A stretch of DNA of 64,000 bases from Dipteris shenzhenensis (taxonomy: Eukaryota > Polypodiophyta > Polypodiopsida > Gleicheniales). Under the pieces are notes generated by a model. The model was given only the letters and a program-made list of their open reading frames with translations, made no database searches and was not told the origin of the DNA. The stretch is taken from NCBI GenBank assembly GCA_047967505.1, contig CM106539.1, one strand, 5' to 3'. Numbering within the stretch: the stretch's first letter is position 1; every line of letters begins with the position of its first letter. Made by a program: the position numbers and the translations under genes. Below, one piece after another: positions 43,836 through 57,370 of this stretch.

Positions 43836-44985
43836 TGTCGAGATCGGCAATTGCATGGATGATAGCATTAATCTCGAGCTGTGTCATAGCAAACTCTGCC
43901 GTATGATCTAGTGGGGGATCGAGGGCTAGCTCCAAATCATCCTAGATCCCATAGTCACATGTAGTCTCTCGAAGCATCGCCACTCAGTTACTATCAGATC
44001 ACATCTAAGAAGGGTGCTACATATCTGGCTATAGGCCTCTCTAGTGTGTCAAATAGCCATCTCGGGTCCTGAAAATGCACCTGAAAACATTATCGCTCCA
44101 TTCGAGCCAGAGCTCCATGCCCTCCTATAAGGCGTGCCCTAGATGCATGGTAATCGTGAAGACTGGCCCTACAAAGACTGCCCCTAGATAAGTGTGAGAC
44201 TGTACGATCTCCACTGGCTCTCCTCCGTAGGTGAAGCTATGTCGATGTAGTGCTGGCCGGGAGGTATTGAAGATCATAACCTTGGTTTTACTGAGGTTAA
44301 CTCTTAGATCCTAGGCATCTATGTGTTTCTGTAACCTTGTTGCTGAGGAGAGGACTATATCGTATGCGTTTAACAATATCTGTATCATCATTTCGGCCAA
44401 CCGCGATCCTTCGCCACCAAGGCGGTCAATGAATGTTGTGATCTCATTATTATATAGCCCAAACAAGGTTGGTGAGAGGGGGCACTCTTGCTTCACCCCT
44501 ATCATACTCTTGACCCAGTCCGACAAGCCTCTAGGGGCACGTACTCTCCCTCCGACTAACTCATATAGACTCATACTCCAAAATCATGATAGCTAGGATC
44601 TGCATCTCATGTAGTCGTCTGATCATACGATCTCGTGGGACAATATCACATGCCTTTCGAAAGTCCACAAAGCAAGCGTACACTTTCTAGTGTAACGATC
44701 GTGCCTCAATGATTGCCTGCAAGATAAAGATATGATCCAAAGTGGATTGTTGTCTCCTAAAGCCGGCTTTCCCCAATGCTCTCTGCCCATGCATCTCTGT
44801 GTAGGTGTTGATCTCTCTCTCTAGTACGTATTCGTAAATCTTGGCCAATATGTGGCCAATCATGAGAGTGCAATAGTTCCCCATTTCCATGGGATCTCCT
44901 GCTTTGTGTAATGGTACCGAGGGTGTACCTAGAGTCATCTATGCGACTTGCACGCTCTCTAGTTCGTTGGCGGCCAACCAAAGAT
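43836..44985 (-). mobile_element. LINE LN15, RT fragment of the LN14 class
   Basis: Minus-strand RT pieces parallel LN14: KAGDPMEMGNYCTLMIGHIL and RALGKAGFRRQQSTLDHI (44687-44938), then SMIGVKQECPLSPTLFGLYN (about 44460-44520), and in shifted frames the NLSKTKVMIFN and PVEIVQSHTYLGAVF equivalents near 44210-44310. The YADD motif appears as NAYDIV, so catalysis is lost. Boundaries are approximate; no tail was found at the left end. Confidence 0.75.
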
Positions 44986-45123
44986 TCATTTCAAGCAGTA
45001 TGCTGGACAACCTTGTCATTTTGGAGCAGAGCCCTATCTTTCTTGGTCTTCATCTGGTCTTCCTCTTCCCTTGGTGCCACGGCTTCACAGTGGAGAACAT
45101 GGACACGACTCACCACCTACCTT

Positions 45124-45285
45124 GCTTCCCAGTGACGCTCCGCTTCTCGGGGCTCCCAAAGGAGTCTCGATCCATTCTCCAGTCTATCAGGGGATGTTTT
45201 GGTTGCTTCCCGGTGACGCTCCGCTTCTCGAGGCTCCCAAAGGAGTATCAGTCCATTCTCCAGTCTATCGGAGGATGTTTTGGTA
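45124..45285 (+). repeat. 81-bp in-frame tandem duplication in LN16 ORF1
   Basis: Each copy encodes 27 residues beginning CFPVTLRFS and ending GCFG. The copies differ by a few substitutions (SGLPKES against SRLPKEY). Confidence 0.9.
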
Positions 45286-45754
45286 TGGTGCTGGAGTCTC
45301 CTCCTCCCTCGCAAGCCACAGTGGTCGCAGATGATGGGGTCCCCAGGCTCAGAGTGATTGTGGACACCCCCGAGACGCTTCCTGAGGAGATCCTTCTACG
45401 GACCTTGGATGGAGGCGAACTACGTCAAAGAGTTGAGGTCTCTAGGCTTCCAGGCCAGTGCCTCAAATGCAAACAGATGGGACACTTAGCTCGGGACTAG
45501 CTGAGAGCAAGAGGAGACCTTCGATGTCACAAATGAGCCGCAGGCACCAGCAGAGCAAAGCGCCCAAGACCCTCTGCAGCAAGAGCCTCGAGCCACCACT
45601 CAGCAGGTCTCAATGGACCCTCCATCGAGGCTTCCCCTCCCCCCCCTCCGTCCCCCCTCAGTCCCCCTGCCCCGTCCCCTTGAACCTACAATCACCCGTA
45701 CCACCCACTCCCCCCCCTTCTCCCTGCCCGCCTCCCCTCCCTGCCTCCAGAATT

Positions 45755-45932
45755 GCAACCCCCTCCGCCCCTTCTGTTACCCATCCCCCTTCTCTTTCCA
45801 GATCCATGCCTTCAAGCAAGGGGATGCCATAGTCCTCTACCTTGCAGCCCCCTCCGCCCCTTCTGTTACCCGTCCCCCTTCTCTTTCCAGACCCGTGCCT
45901 TCAGGCAAGGGGATGCTAGAGTCCTCTACCTT
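45755..45932 (+). repeat. ~89-bp tandem duplication in the LN16 ORF1 tail
   Basis: Both copies contain CCCCCTCCGCCCCTTCTGTT, CCTTCTCTTTCCAGA and CAAGGGGATGC, with a few differences between them. Confidence 0.85.
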
Positions 45933-46701
45933 GCAACAGGCCCCGGGTCCCTCTTCCTAGGTGCAGCCTAGTCCTCGTGAGGCCTCCACGCAGCAGAGCT
46001 GAGGCGGTCCGTTTTTGCAACTTCCAGGTCCCAAGCCTCCTCTAGGATAGCCTCTACCTAGAGAGTTCTGGTGGCTAGGACCGTGGAACTATCTTGAGAT
46101 CCCTGACAGATACCCAATGGCTCTAGAGGTGTCTGTCTTGATTTTGCACCTCCGAGGAGGCTCTATAGGAGTGTTTGGCTCGCGGTCGCGCCCTTTTTGG
46201 GGGTTTCTCTTCGCGGCGTCCAAGGAGGAGCAATAGACTCCCACACTATTTAACCTTATGATGCAGCAGCAGAAGTTTGACATTATGATGCAGCAGCAGA
46301 AGTTTGACATGATGGAGGAGGGGCTTGGCCACTAGGGGAGGGAGATGTGGGTCACCCATAGTCACACCGCCACTTTTCAGCTTGGCTTCGCAGCTGACCA
46401 TCGGGAGTTGGGTGTTGCACTCTGTGTGCTTCGCCTAGGACCCGAGGTTCAACTGAAGCACGTCACCTATTGGACTCTACAACTTTGTGCAGACAGATTA
46501 TGGGTTGAGTCCTCATTTTTGAGGCAATGGACCACCAAGGTAGGCATCAAGCCAGTTATGCCCTTGGTGCGACGCTGTACTGACACAAAATACTCCCCCT
46601 CTAAACCCGCAGCAAAGTCCCAGGTCTCAGGTTTCAGTACAAGCTCCCACTCGTAGGCGAGCTCTGTTCTCCACTCCCCCCACCTCCCCATGAATTGAAC
46701 C

Positions 46702-47240
46702 ATGGTGAGTTGGAACGTGCACGGGCTCCACGACCGCATGCGTCAGCAGCCGCAGCATCTGTTACTTCGACACGAGTTGCAGAGGGCAGTGGTTGGGTGG
46801 ACAGTGGACTTCCTCTTGATCCGGGAGCATATGTTTTCAGCCGCAAATGTTCGACGTAAACAGCACCTCCTTCTAGAGAGAGGCCCTAAGGTGTGGTCCC
46901 CCATGGTTGACAGGAGTGGAGGGGTTTGCATTTTGGTGTCCCAATCCGTTGGAGCAGATGTGTACGATCAGGGCGAGCTCATCCCAGGCAAAGTAGTATG
47001 GATGTATTTGAGGGTTGGGGACTCCACGATTCGGGTTCTCAATGTGTATGCCCCAGCTTGTAGACAGTAGCGACTCGCCTTCTAGAGGCGGTTGACGGAG
47101 TCCCTCCTGGATGTGGACTCGTGGATTGTTGGAGGTTACTTCAACAATCTTGAGTTTGAGGACAAGCACGGGGGTGCTTCTTGTTCCGAGATGTCGGCTT
47201 CGAAAAATAGCACCTAGCAACAGTTCATTTTCTTGATTTG
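46702..47240 (+). pseudogene. LN16 ORF2 endonuclease N-terminal half
   Basis: MVSWNVHGLHDRMRQQ at 46702 shows the EEP start with the asparagine of WNVHG. DFLLIREHMFS replaces the usual LQEHM, so glutamate is kept and glutamine changed. GGVCILVSQSVGADVY and VLNVYAPACRQ follow, then TAG at 47068 and VDSWIVGGYFNNLEFED, where GDFN is GYFN as in LN4. The second half of EEP and all of RT are missing. Confidence 0.75.
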
Positions 47241-47284
47241 CGGTTGGGACCATTGGAGGGAACTGGAGTTCTCTAGGTCTGAAC

Positions 47285-49123
47285 GCTTGGTACGGAATTT
47301 CCTATGGGCAAGATAGGATGGCACACGCAACACCCGAGCCTGGCAGATAGTAAGCCCAAGGAGGATTGGGCATCATTGATCCGCAGATGAAGAGCAGAGC
47401 CCTATTGAGCAAGGTGGTAGTGAGGGGCCTCACTCCAGGTACAGAGCCCTAGGAGCTTTTTCTACAGCGCAGTCTCCTTCAAAACACCCCCCCACGCGTG
47501 GTCAATGGCAGCAATCACACAGATGGCTCTTCTCGGAGGCCCCCCTTATAGGAAAGGGCTCTCCCTTGATGCGGAGTCTCTTCAGAGTTTGGCAGCGATT
47601 GGCCAAAGCTCTTATCCGAGCTAGTCCTCAGTTTTTGAAGAAGTTTGCACAAAATCCTCTGCTCTAGCACCCGGAGGTCCAGATCAAGATGATCGCATGC
47701 TTGGACAAAGATTACACATTGGTTGGACATAGTGGGACAGCGGCCTGGCTTGATCTTTCATAACGAGGGCGAGACTCCTGACTGATGTAGAGATACGATT
47801 AGAGACCCTCTCACATCTTTGGGGCACGGGCCCAAAGATGGTCGCATGCTAGGACAGAGGTTACACATTGGTTGGGCATAGTGGGACAGCGGCCCAGCTC
47901 GATCTTTCATAACGTGGGCAAGACCCCTGGCTGATGCACAGATACGATTAGAGACCCTCTCACATCTTCAGGGCACGGGCCCGAGGATGGCAGAGATTAA
48001 GGCAGCTGTCCCAGAGTTTCAAGGACATGAGTATCTCTTCGGATTCAGCTATGCCCCCTCCCTCCCATTCTCAGCCGAGCCCGATTCTACAGTGTGGGTC
48101 CAAGTGGACTGTTGCAGTCTCTGACAAATGGAGATCCTGAGATGGATGGAGCCTTGGATCAATTAGGGTGACAGAGGGTCAAAGTAGTGGGCTGTCTGGG
48201 CAAGGAGTGGTCGATCAACCCCTCTCACATCTCAAATCTGGATGCAGCTCGTTGGCGCTTATGGTTATGGGAGGGTCGTCCCCTCAGTGAGGTACAGTGG
48301 GACGCGGGTGAGTGGTTCCAGCAATCCAAAGTAGGCCACTCAAAGAGAGTGGAGGAGGTGCCCTTCTTCTCTTATACTACACGCTTAGGACGCCGCTTGC
48401 AGTTGGAGGCGCGAGCCTGGACTCTATCGACAGAGAGGCATTATGAAGCACAGCAAGTACCTCGAGAGGTGAGATCCAACTTCTGGACACGCCTCTGGTC
48501 CAATCTCCAACTGCGGAAGATCTCCTACTTTTTCTGGATGATAGCACATGGAGGTCTTCCTATTGGCCCTTGGTTGGAGCAGATGCGGGTGGATGGTAGC
48601 TGCCATAGATGCACGATTAGGGCTTTGGAGACGATCCCCCACTGCCCTTGGAGCTCCCCAAGCAGCACAGAGAATATGGTGAGGAGCGCTTCAGATTGTG
48701 GCGAGGCTTTAGGGCACGCAGAGGGACTTCACGTGGGGCATGGCTGCTTGGTTGTCAGAGGGTGGCCATGCCTTTCCCATTGACGTGATCTCTCCAGCAT
48801 CCAAGATTCACGGCCTGTGCATTCACAGCATTGAGTTTCATGAGGCGCCCCTCCCAATAGTCATCGACCTCTTTCTTCGACGAAAGAGGACGTGTGGGAG
48901 ACAGTAGCCAGCATCACGGCATGGAACATCTGGGTTGCTCGCTGCAGCTGGGTTATGGGCCACCACCATGTTCCACCGTCAGCCACCTTGGCAGCCATCT
49001 GGAAGGACATCATCTTCACGCTTCGCGCCATTTGGGAGCGAAGCTCTCCAAGTTCTCGAGCTACCGTCGCACGACGGGATCGTTTCTGAGCTCAGATCTC
49101 TAGCAGCAGGAGTGTCTTTCTGA
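47285..49123 (+). pseudogene. LN16 ORF2 C-terminal region (zf-RVT)
   Basis: It starts RLVRNFLWARQDGTRNTRAW, equivalent to MVWNFLWAGSDGMRNTRA of LN18, then fragments in several frames. The best open part is 48187-48783, with FFWMIAHGGLPIGPWLEQMR, the zinc-binding GSCHRCTIRALETIPHCPW, and frame breaks after it. The TVASITAWNIWVARCSWVMG stretch (about 48900-48960) recurs in LN18. A 149-bp tandem duplication lies at 47688-47985. Confidence 0.75.
47688..47985 (+). repeat. 149-bp tandem duplication in LN16
   Basis: Two copies (47688-47836, 47837-47985) share TCGCATGCT(T/A)GGACA, TTACACATTGGTTGG and GAGACCCTCTCACATCTT. They differ at about a dozen positions. Confidence 0.88.
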
Positions 49124-49239
49124 TAGCCAGCATTTATTTTTTGTTGATTTTCACGGTTGGCACCTTTATGGTATTTGCCAACTTGTATGATCGTTTTTTT
49201 TTTTAAGCATTAATAGAAGTTCTTTTCTCTGGAAAAAAA

Positions 49240-49790
49240 GGCCCTATATGTGGGCTGCACCCTGCTCACATACCCCTATATGAGGGCTGAACACAAGCCC
49301 TGTAGGGCCAACTGGTAGGCCTCCAAGAGAGCGGACTGGCTGCTCTCCTCCACGCCCTATAAGGGCTGCCCACACAGCCATGACGAGCTGAGCTCTTGCC
49401 CCAACTGGGTTGCTCCACCCGGCCGACTCCACCTACCATGTGCGCCTCACAATGGGGCTGTGGCATGGCAACAAATGGGCCTAGAAGGACCTCTCTCTCG
49501 TACTCTACCCTCACAGGGGGCAGGCACACCCACAACACAGGCCCTCTCTCATCTACCCTAGCCTCACAATGGGGATGTGGCATGGCAACAAATGGGCCTA
49601 GAAGGACCTCTCTCTCGTACTCTACCCTCACAGGGGGCAGGCACACCCACAACACAGGCCCTCTCTCATCTACCCTAGCCTCACACTGGGCAGGCACACC
49701 CACAACCAAGGCCCTCTCTTTAAGGTGACACTGGGCGGGCACACCCACAACCAAGGCCCTCGCTTTAAGGTGACCTCCAAGACAGCCACA
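49240..49790 (-). mobile_element. 3' LTR of the gag-only element, truncated, with 117-bp repeat
   Basis: It begins TGTGGCTGTCTTGGAGGTC at 49790 (minus strand) and aligns with the other LTR. A 117-bp unit occurs twice plus a partial third copy (starts 49445, 49562, 49679), absent from the 5' LTR. The LTR end expected beyond 49240 is missing, replaced by LN16. Confidence 0.68.
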
Positions 49791-50479
49791 GGTACTGTTG
49801 AAGAAGTCCCCTCTTGGCGCGAACCAACTCAGCACGATCCCTGGAAAGTTGGAATTCTAGGTACACTCCTCTGGTCCGATACTGATACAGTAGGTCATCT
49901 GGTACAACAATCCAGCTGTTGGTACTGGTACATCTCTCCAACAGAAGGTACTGGACCAATAATCCAACTGATAATGCCACCGGTGCAAGGTCTGTTTCCC
50001 TGCATGGGCACCTATGTCTCAAAATCAGACAGCCCCTCAAGTCATTGTCCCCAGATCAATGAACGTCAGTACTCCAATGACAATGGGCATATAACAGCTC
50101 ACAAGGATCAATCAGCTGTGTCTGGATTCCTGCACTGGCAATCTGTTGACCCATCCGGACTCCAATAGCTCATCAGGCAATAGCTGCAAAAGAACACTAG
50201 GAGACCCCCTCTAGATCTACCAGGTCATAACGTCCAAACAAAATACATACTGATAAAATACTGCCACCTAAGTCAACCGGAATAACTCTCGTGGCTCAAG
50301 GTCCTGCCTCGATGAAAGACTCCCTTCCTACTGCACCTGACTGGCAAGTACCGCTGCCACAAACAAGAAAGCAATCCTCGAAAGGGATCCAGAAAGCCTG
50401 ATGGCGGGACATCTTGTCTCGTGCTACTAGAAGGCTGGAGTATATGTCGCCGCGGCGGTAACATTGTCTAACTAGATAC

Positions 50480-51120
50480 TGGTCCCCTCACTGTTCCTTT
50501 GGGGACACGGCCGCCAATAATGACCTTTCTGGCCACCGGTTGCACATACGAGATGCCTTGAGTGCTCTTCATTCTTCTGCTGTTTACTGCTTCCGTCCTT
50601 TCTGCTCAGCGGACAAAGCCTTAGGCTAACATTCATAGGTACGATCTACAAATCGCTCCTCTTGCTCAAGCACCATCGAGACCAGTTCCTCCCCGGTCAA
50701 TGCATTCATCCTTCCACTTGTTATCAAGGATGAATAGAAGGCTCCATACTGAGAGGCTAATTGAGACAGTGGAGTTACGGCCATGTCCTCAGACGATATC
50801 TACTTCCTTGCCTAGAGGATCTCCTAATGAAGTTTCTGTAACTTGTTGATGTGCTCCCACATCGATGAAGACTTCTTGGGATTCAATAAACGCATCTCAA
50901 CTTCCAGGGAAACCCTCTTCATGGGAGAGGTTCGATTATAAAGGGATGCCAAGTGCTCCCAGTCACTCTTGCCATTGTCATGTGCTTCACATGATTAATC
51001 ACTTTAGGAGTACATTTAAGGAAAATAAACGACCTTACCCTTGCATTGACACGGTCCCAAAGCTGAGACATGGACTCGGCCTCCTTCTGCTCCAAGATGC
51101 CAAGGTTGGATGCAAGGGGA
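50480..51120 (-). pseudogene. Gag remnant of the copia-like element
   Basis: In mixed frames the minus strand reads MWEHINKLQKLH near 50860, then SEDMAVTPLSQLASQYGAFY, TGEELVSMVLEQEERFVD (about 50660-50800), which resembles the UBN2/gag domain of copia elements. Near 50500-50540 a zinc-knuckle relic CATGGQKGHYWRPC has the spacing C-x2-G-x4-H-x4-C, with glycine for the second cysteine. Stops are frequent. No start codon can be chosen. Confidence 0.55.
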
Positions 51121-51405
51121 TCAGGTCTAGCAACTCCCTAGAAGGGGACACAAGTTTGAAGAAGGGAGAGGGCTGGAGAAGAGGATGAAGGGGCTAACAG
51201 CCCAATGTACCTTCAATCGTCGCTACCCGTCCCTCAGGAACACCTCTATGATCTGGAAAACACCCTTCAAAGTCACCCCTTGCTGGGCACCCAAACAGTC
51301 CACTCCTCGCGGACGCTCCTCCTCAAAGGCACCTCCAAACAGCAACCTAAGCCTCCTCTCTGTATGCTGCCTCAACACTCCTCCGCTCCTCGGGTCTCTA
51401 GCCAA

Positions 51406-51422
51406 CCGTGGCTATGATACCA
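51406..51422 (-). other. Primer binding site of the gag-only element
   Basis: The minus strand reads TGGTATCATAGCCACGG right after the LTR end. It matches the initiator tRNA-Met site except TCATAG for the usual TCAGAG. Confidence 0.65.
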
Positions 51423-51449
51423 TGTGAGAAGTGCAGTGGAAATGAACAG

Positions 51450-51492
<43 letters not shown>

Positions 51493-52131
51493 AAACCTCA
51501 CACACACCACACTTACGAGGGAGAGAAAGAAACAAGAGAACTGAAAGTGATCTCTCACAGCCTGCTGGGGAAAACATCTGCTATACAATGGCAGAACTGC
51601 CCCAAGAATGAGATGACAAATGAGGGCTGAGGGGGGGCCTATAAATAGCCCGGCTGGTAGGCTAGGGCCAACCCCTGCTGGTAGGTGGGCCGACTGCAGC
51701 ACCTAGGGCTAGGCATACAGCCCTACAAATGGGCTCCTAGGGGGCCAACCCCCTGCCCTATAAGTAGGGCTCCAGGGCTCCACAAGGCCCTATATGAGGG
51801 CTGCACCCCTGCTCACCTCCCCCTATATGAGGGCTGAACACAAGCCCTGTAGGGCCGACTGGTAGGCCTCCAAGAGAGCCAACTGGGGCTGCTCTTCTCC
51901 ACGCCCTATAAGGACTGCCCACACAGCAAGGAGGGGCTGAGCTCCTGCCCCAACTAGCCTGCTCCACCCGGCCCACTCCACCTGCCCTGTGCACCTCACA
52001 ATGGGGCTGGTGCCTGGCAGCAAGTGGGCCCTCTGTCATCTACCAAGCCTCACACTGGCAGGACCACCCACAAGCAAGGCCATCTCTCTCTTTGGTGACA
52101 ACAGGAGATGTTGACCTCCAGAGTTTCTACA
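51423..52131 (-). mobile_element. 5' LTR of the gag-only element
   Basis: On the minus strand it starts TGTAGAAACTCTGGAGGTC at 52131 and ends TCTCACA at 51423. It contains a (CT)n tract on the minus strand (51455-51491) and several CCCTATA(T/A)GAGGG-type blocks. Confidence 0.7.
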
Positions 52132-53437
52132 GTATTTCACCCATACCATGGAAGGGGGTTTGTTAACTTTTTGGCCCTTGTATGGCCGTGTAGGCTAGTT
52201 TGCATGCCAGTGTGCACATGGTGCACTATTAGTTCATAAGCATAGTGTCAACCTTATACGTGAAATTCTTACCCCTAGATTTACCGGGCTAGGGCTTTAG
52301 GGTTAGCCCTCAAAGTCATGTACCATTACTTCACTTGTAGTAATCTTGCACTCCTATGCTGGTACAATAACTTACAGAGCCCGTTTTTCAGCTCTCTAGC
52401 TCAGTTTTTCTGCTCCATTGCTTCCCAGCAACCTAACAATGATCAAGTTTCAGAGAGCGTAGGCTTACTCATAATAAAACTGAAAGTTGTGATTTTAAAA
52501 AAAGCACAGCATATATCCACGTTAAGCATCGATCCTTGATCTCTTATACACAACCCCCACCCAAAAATGTCAAGCGAAACTAAGAGACAAAGACCTGAAC
52601 TGCTCTTTTGAAAAAATTTAGCTCTTGTCAATTCAGAATCGCTCTAGACAAGCAAAGAAAGTAAGGATATCACTCTGTTCTTGAACCTCTTATACATGGC
52701 GTGTTCAGCTCTTGTGACGTGTACCATTGAGCTGCATTTGATCACATGGCTGCTACCTCAGTGACGCATGGCGCATCTTATCAAAAAGAGTCTTCTAAAT
52801 CCACATATTTCTATATGTCAATATATCATTCTAGGTTGTTATTTCTAGAACTTATGGGAAATATGTCCATGCCTTGTTCACATTTATGTATGTCCAAGGA
52901 GATAAACTCACTGAACCATTCCACTCTAGAAGTCTCCTCCAGCTTGTATAATCGTGGTAATATCTACTTGGCTGGACATCCCACATTGGAGACTCTGGCA
53001 CAAGTTGTAGCTTGCTCGCCTACACTCTCGTTCAGTTTATTTCATGCCATAGACATTTCCAGCTTTCATTTAGCATCTCTCCACGTCTGTGTTCACTTCA
53101 TTTCCATTATTATGTCTCCATTTGCTTTCAAACTAAACTATCTATCTCGCCTCTGTTACATTTGTCATGTGCTATCTGTCCTTGCTATATATACCTTCAT
53201 AAGACTAGAATACATCCAACCTTACAAATCAAAATTTTTTTATATAATGAGCAAAGGGACAAAGGAGAGAGAAGAATAGACATTAAGCAAAATTAAGAGT
53301 AAACACATCTCGGTTTCAAAAGATTCCACAATCGCTTAGGTAAACCCACTGCTTACTAAGCTTTAAAATTACAATCAAAACAACATAAATCTTGACAAAA
53401 AAAGGAAGATAACAAAGCGACAAAGGAAAGCACACAC

Positions 53438-53482
<45 letters not shown>

Positions 53483-54142
53483 AGGTTATTATTTAAAAAA
53501 AAGAATACTAATGCTAACACTAAGGAAACAAACATAAACCAATAAAAAACAAATGAAACTCCAAGAAAACGCAAGGAACTCATAACTTTAATTCGTTATT
53601 TATTTTGTTTAATTATTTATTTTAAGTTAAAGAAAAATATTAATTAATAAATAAGGAGGGGAATAACAAAACAAAGCAGGTACCTAAGATCACTCAGCAA
53701 ATGACCTCCAAAAGTAGTACAAAGTTAAGGCCAAATTTCCAAAGATATAACGACAACAACGTAGAATAGAGCAGAGCTCTTTCATTACTTTCTTTATTAT
53801 AGCCTTTCAGGTAGGTACTAAGATTAAATTCAGAGATAAACTGTCCCTTCATATCATGGGCGCCACAGAGATGTTGTCCATTCTTATAATGGTATTCAGG
53901 TATAGTTGTATAACTCTCTCAGAAACACATATGGGTATTCTTTAAAGTTGAGGATCCACACATTATACTGGTAATTGTGCTTGCATCTCGCTCAATTTTG
54001 AATTTGACAAGCAACATGTTACAAGAGCAAACTAAATGGCGGCCATTCAAAAAGAAATCAATAAAACTCGAAATGATAAAAGACTCAACTGGACAGTACA
54101 GAAAGTAATTTGCCGAAATGCCTTGGGATTTTGAACACACAC
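52132..54142 (-). other. 5' part of the 33-kb kinesin intron, no gene
   Basis: AT-rich intron DNA with a (GA)n tract of about 40 bp at 53440-53479 (a CT tract on the transcript strand). I see no transposon protein, RNA gene or exon in it. Confidence 0.7.
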
Positions 54143-54305
54143 CTCCTATCATTCAAAAGATCATAGAGTTTCCCGCCATAAATCTCGAAAAAACTAAGCC
54201 ACAGTTGGAGCCCCTGATTTTTGTAAGATGGGTGTTGCATCAGATTGAGGATGTCTTGACAGGCTCTAAGAGGTAGAGGCTGCATTGTATAAGTCTTTCC
54301 ACTCC
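54143..54305 (-). CDS. Kinesin-13 exon, P-loop second half to alpha-2/loop 5 region
   Basis: The exon is 163 bp. It starts with the last two bases of the P-loop glycine codon and reads SGKTYTMQPLPLRA, completing GQTGSGKT for ATP binding. It then runs through FFEIYGGKLYDLLNDR, the usual kinesin-13 block. The acceptor ATTCCAG precedes 54305. The donor GTGTGTGTTC follows 54143, splitting an arginine codon (AG then A). The matching acceptor lies about 33 kb away at 20988, and both phase and protein sequence continue perfectly into KLCMRED. Lengths and phases of this and the flanking exons agree with each other, so I regard the link as certain at sequence level, although no transcript was available. 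Confidence 0.92.
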
Positions 54306-56450
<2,145 letters not shown>

Positions 56451-56528
56451 TTCATCATTCGAGACGCCATCATCCAGTACAGCATCAAATGTAAAATCAT
56501 GTTTTTCCACATAAGCTGTGAGATCCAC
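56451..56528 (-). CDS. Kinesin-13 exon, start of motor domain in this window
   Basis: This exon encodes 26 codons of the kinesin-13 motor, starting VDLTAYVEKH and ending DGVSNDE. The VD at its start is the second half of the KVD finger of loop 2, which is typical of kinesin-13 depolymerases; the K would come from the preceding exon. The acceptor CTGCAG precedes 56528 and the donor GTAAGA follows 56451. Both junctions are phase 0, and the protein continues exactly into VYRVTVEP of the next exon. The exon that should precede it (motor strand 1 with a VVVRKRP-like motif) was not found, so the intron upstream exceeds 7.4 kb and the gene begins beyond the right edge. Family membership is well supported; the exact paralogue is not. 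Confidence 0.9.
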
Positions 56529-56889
56529 CTGCAGAGGAGCAACAATTGTGAGAAGCTAAATTCAAAAGCAACTTGAATACATGCAACTCCAAGGACTCAA
56601 ATCTACAGTCTTGTCTACTGTCATCAATCTTTTTTCCTGATTATACCTTGCGAGAGGACTGGCCCATGTGTTTACAAACAGAGGCTATGGAACTTCAAGC
56701 TCAACCGCAGTGGACAGATCTAAAAAACTCTCTCCAATCATACACAAATTAAATGCATACAAACTGATCGCCACACAGAAAACAGCAGAGAAAATAAGGA
56801 GAAAATACACAAATATATTTATCCACAACTGTGGCGAAACAATGATCAGACGCGCAGCAAATATCCAGCCTATACTGGGCTAACACCTA

Positions 56890-57355
56890 TGAGAATACGA
56901 GGGGCTAAACTGAGGCCCCTCCCTCCCACCCGGGCAGCCATGCACAGAGAGCATTTCTCCTTGGATGGGTTACCAGTGGAGGTGGTTGCATCCTACACAT
57001 ACTTGGGGGTCCGTTTCTCCAGCCCGATCTTTGCGATGCGACCAGCCTTACAGGCCCAACTGAGCAGAAGGTACACGTAACACCACACTGACCAGACTGG
57101 AGCAGCAGTGCTTTCACTCTCATTTACAGGACCCTCAAACCAAGACTCTTCTCTTTGACTCTTTGGTCCGACCCGCAGGTATTTATGGCAGCCCTTGTTG
57201 GGGAGCAGACCTATCAAAGACAGATTGGGCTCGAGTTGAGAGACTTCAGGTTCTCATGCTTTCACGGATGACTAAAACAACCTTTCATGTCACTGTTTTC
57301 ACACAATTCACTCGGACTCTTTACAAAGAAGGTTCTCTCTCCAAGACCTAAACGC
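56890..57355 (+). mobile_element. LINE fragment LN17 of the LN14 class
   Basis: The plus strand reads LDGLPVEVVASYTYLGVRFS, parallel to GGSPVEIVSSYTYLGVIFF of LN14, then in a second frame VRPAGIYGSPCWGADLS as in the LN14 VRPAGMYGSPC region. It is a short RT thumb fragment with several frame breaks and no tail. Confidence 0.75.
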
Positions 57356-57370
57356 CGCTCTGATACCCAT

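Larger units (their letters stand above)
44999..45970 (+). pseudogene. LN16 ORF1 remnant with 81-bp in-frame duplication
   Basis: The reading LVILEQSPIFLGLHLVFLFP is the end of the DUF4283-like domain. PCFPVTLRFSGLPKE-type sequence is present twice in frame (45124-45204 and 45205-45285). Then come VADDGVPRLRVIVDTPETLP and QCLKCKQMGHLARD with a TAG at 45499 where the last knuckle cysteine would come. A proline-rich tail with a second tandem duplication of about 89 bp (45755-45932) follows. The equivalent stretch exists, inverted, at 62518-62690 beside LN18. Confidence 0.75.
44986..49239 (+). mobile_element. LINE LN16, RT deleted
   Basis: A third L1-type family, more GC-rich than LN1-LN13, shared with LN18. 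It has ORF1 with a DUF4283-like end and zinc knuckle, an endonuclease half, then jumps to the C-terminal part of ORF2 with zf-RVT, a 3' UTR with AAGCATTAATAGAAGTTC and a poly(A) of seven at 49233-49239. RT is missing between about 47240 and 47285. The tail is followed by GGCCCTATATG of an LTR, not by GT repeats. Confidence 0.8.
49240..52131 (-). mobile_element. Gag-only LTR retrotransposon, copia-like (TR-GAG type)
   Basis: On the minus strand there is a 709-bp 5' LTR (51423-52131), a primer binding site, a degraded gag region, and a 3' LTR (49240-49790) that is cut on its far side where LN16 ends. The internal part is only about 1.6 kb and shows no protease, integrase or RT. Such gag-only elements are known in plants and depend on other elements for pol functions; assignment to that class is inference. 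The two LTRs share long blocks (CCTATATGAGGGCTGAACAC, GGTAGGCCTCCAAGAGAG) but differ by indels and an expanded 117-bp repeat. Confidence 0.7.
20988..54142 (-). other. Giant kinesin-13 intron (33,155 bp)
   Basis: This intron interrupts the motor domain between the LLNDR and KLCMRED blocks. It starts GTGTGTG at 54142 and ends CTCTGCAG at 20988. Reading from its 5' end it holds about 2 kb of plain intron DNA, a gag-only LTR element, a run of LINEs (LN16 down to LN6), an AT-rich microsatellite, and 300 bp of plain sequence before the acceptor. Most of these LINEs are antisense to the gene, so their poly(A) ends would not be read as sense polyadenylation signals; LN12, LN15 and the LTR element are in sense. 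The size is inferred from splice phase and family continuity, not from cDNA. Confidence 0.85.

Noticed and set aside
52746-53279. 177-codon open frame in intron DNA
   Set aside because: It has no recognisable domain and a composition typical of random AT-rich sequence, and sits in the kinesin intron in antisense.
56641-56700. Possible further upstream kinesin exon ending before GTATAATC
   Set aside because: The reading (HMGQSSRK) does not match the kinesin block expected before VDLTAYV, so it is probably a chance donor.
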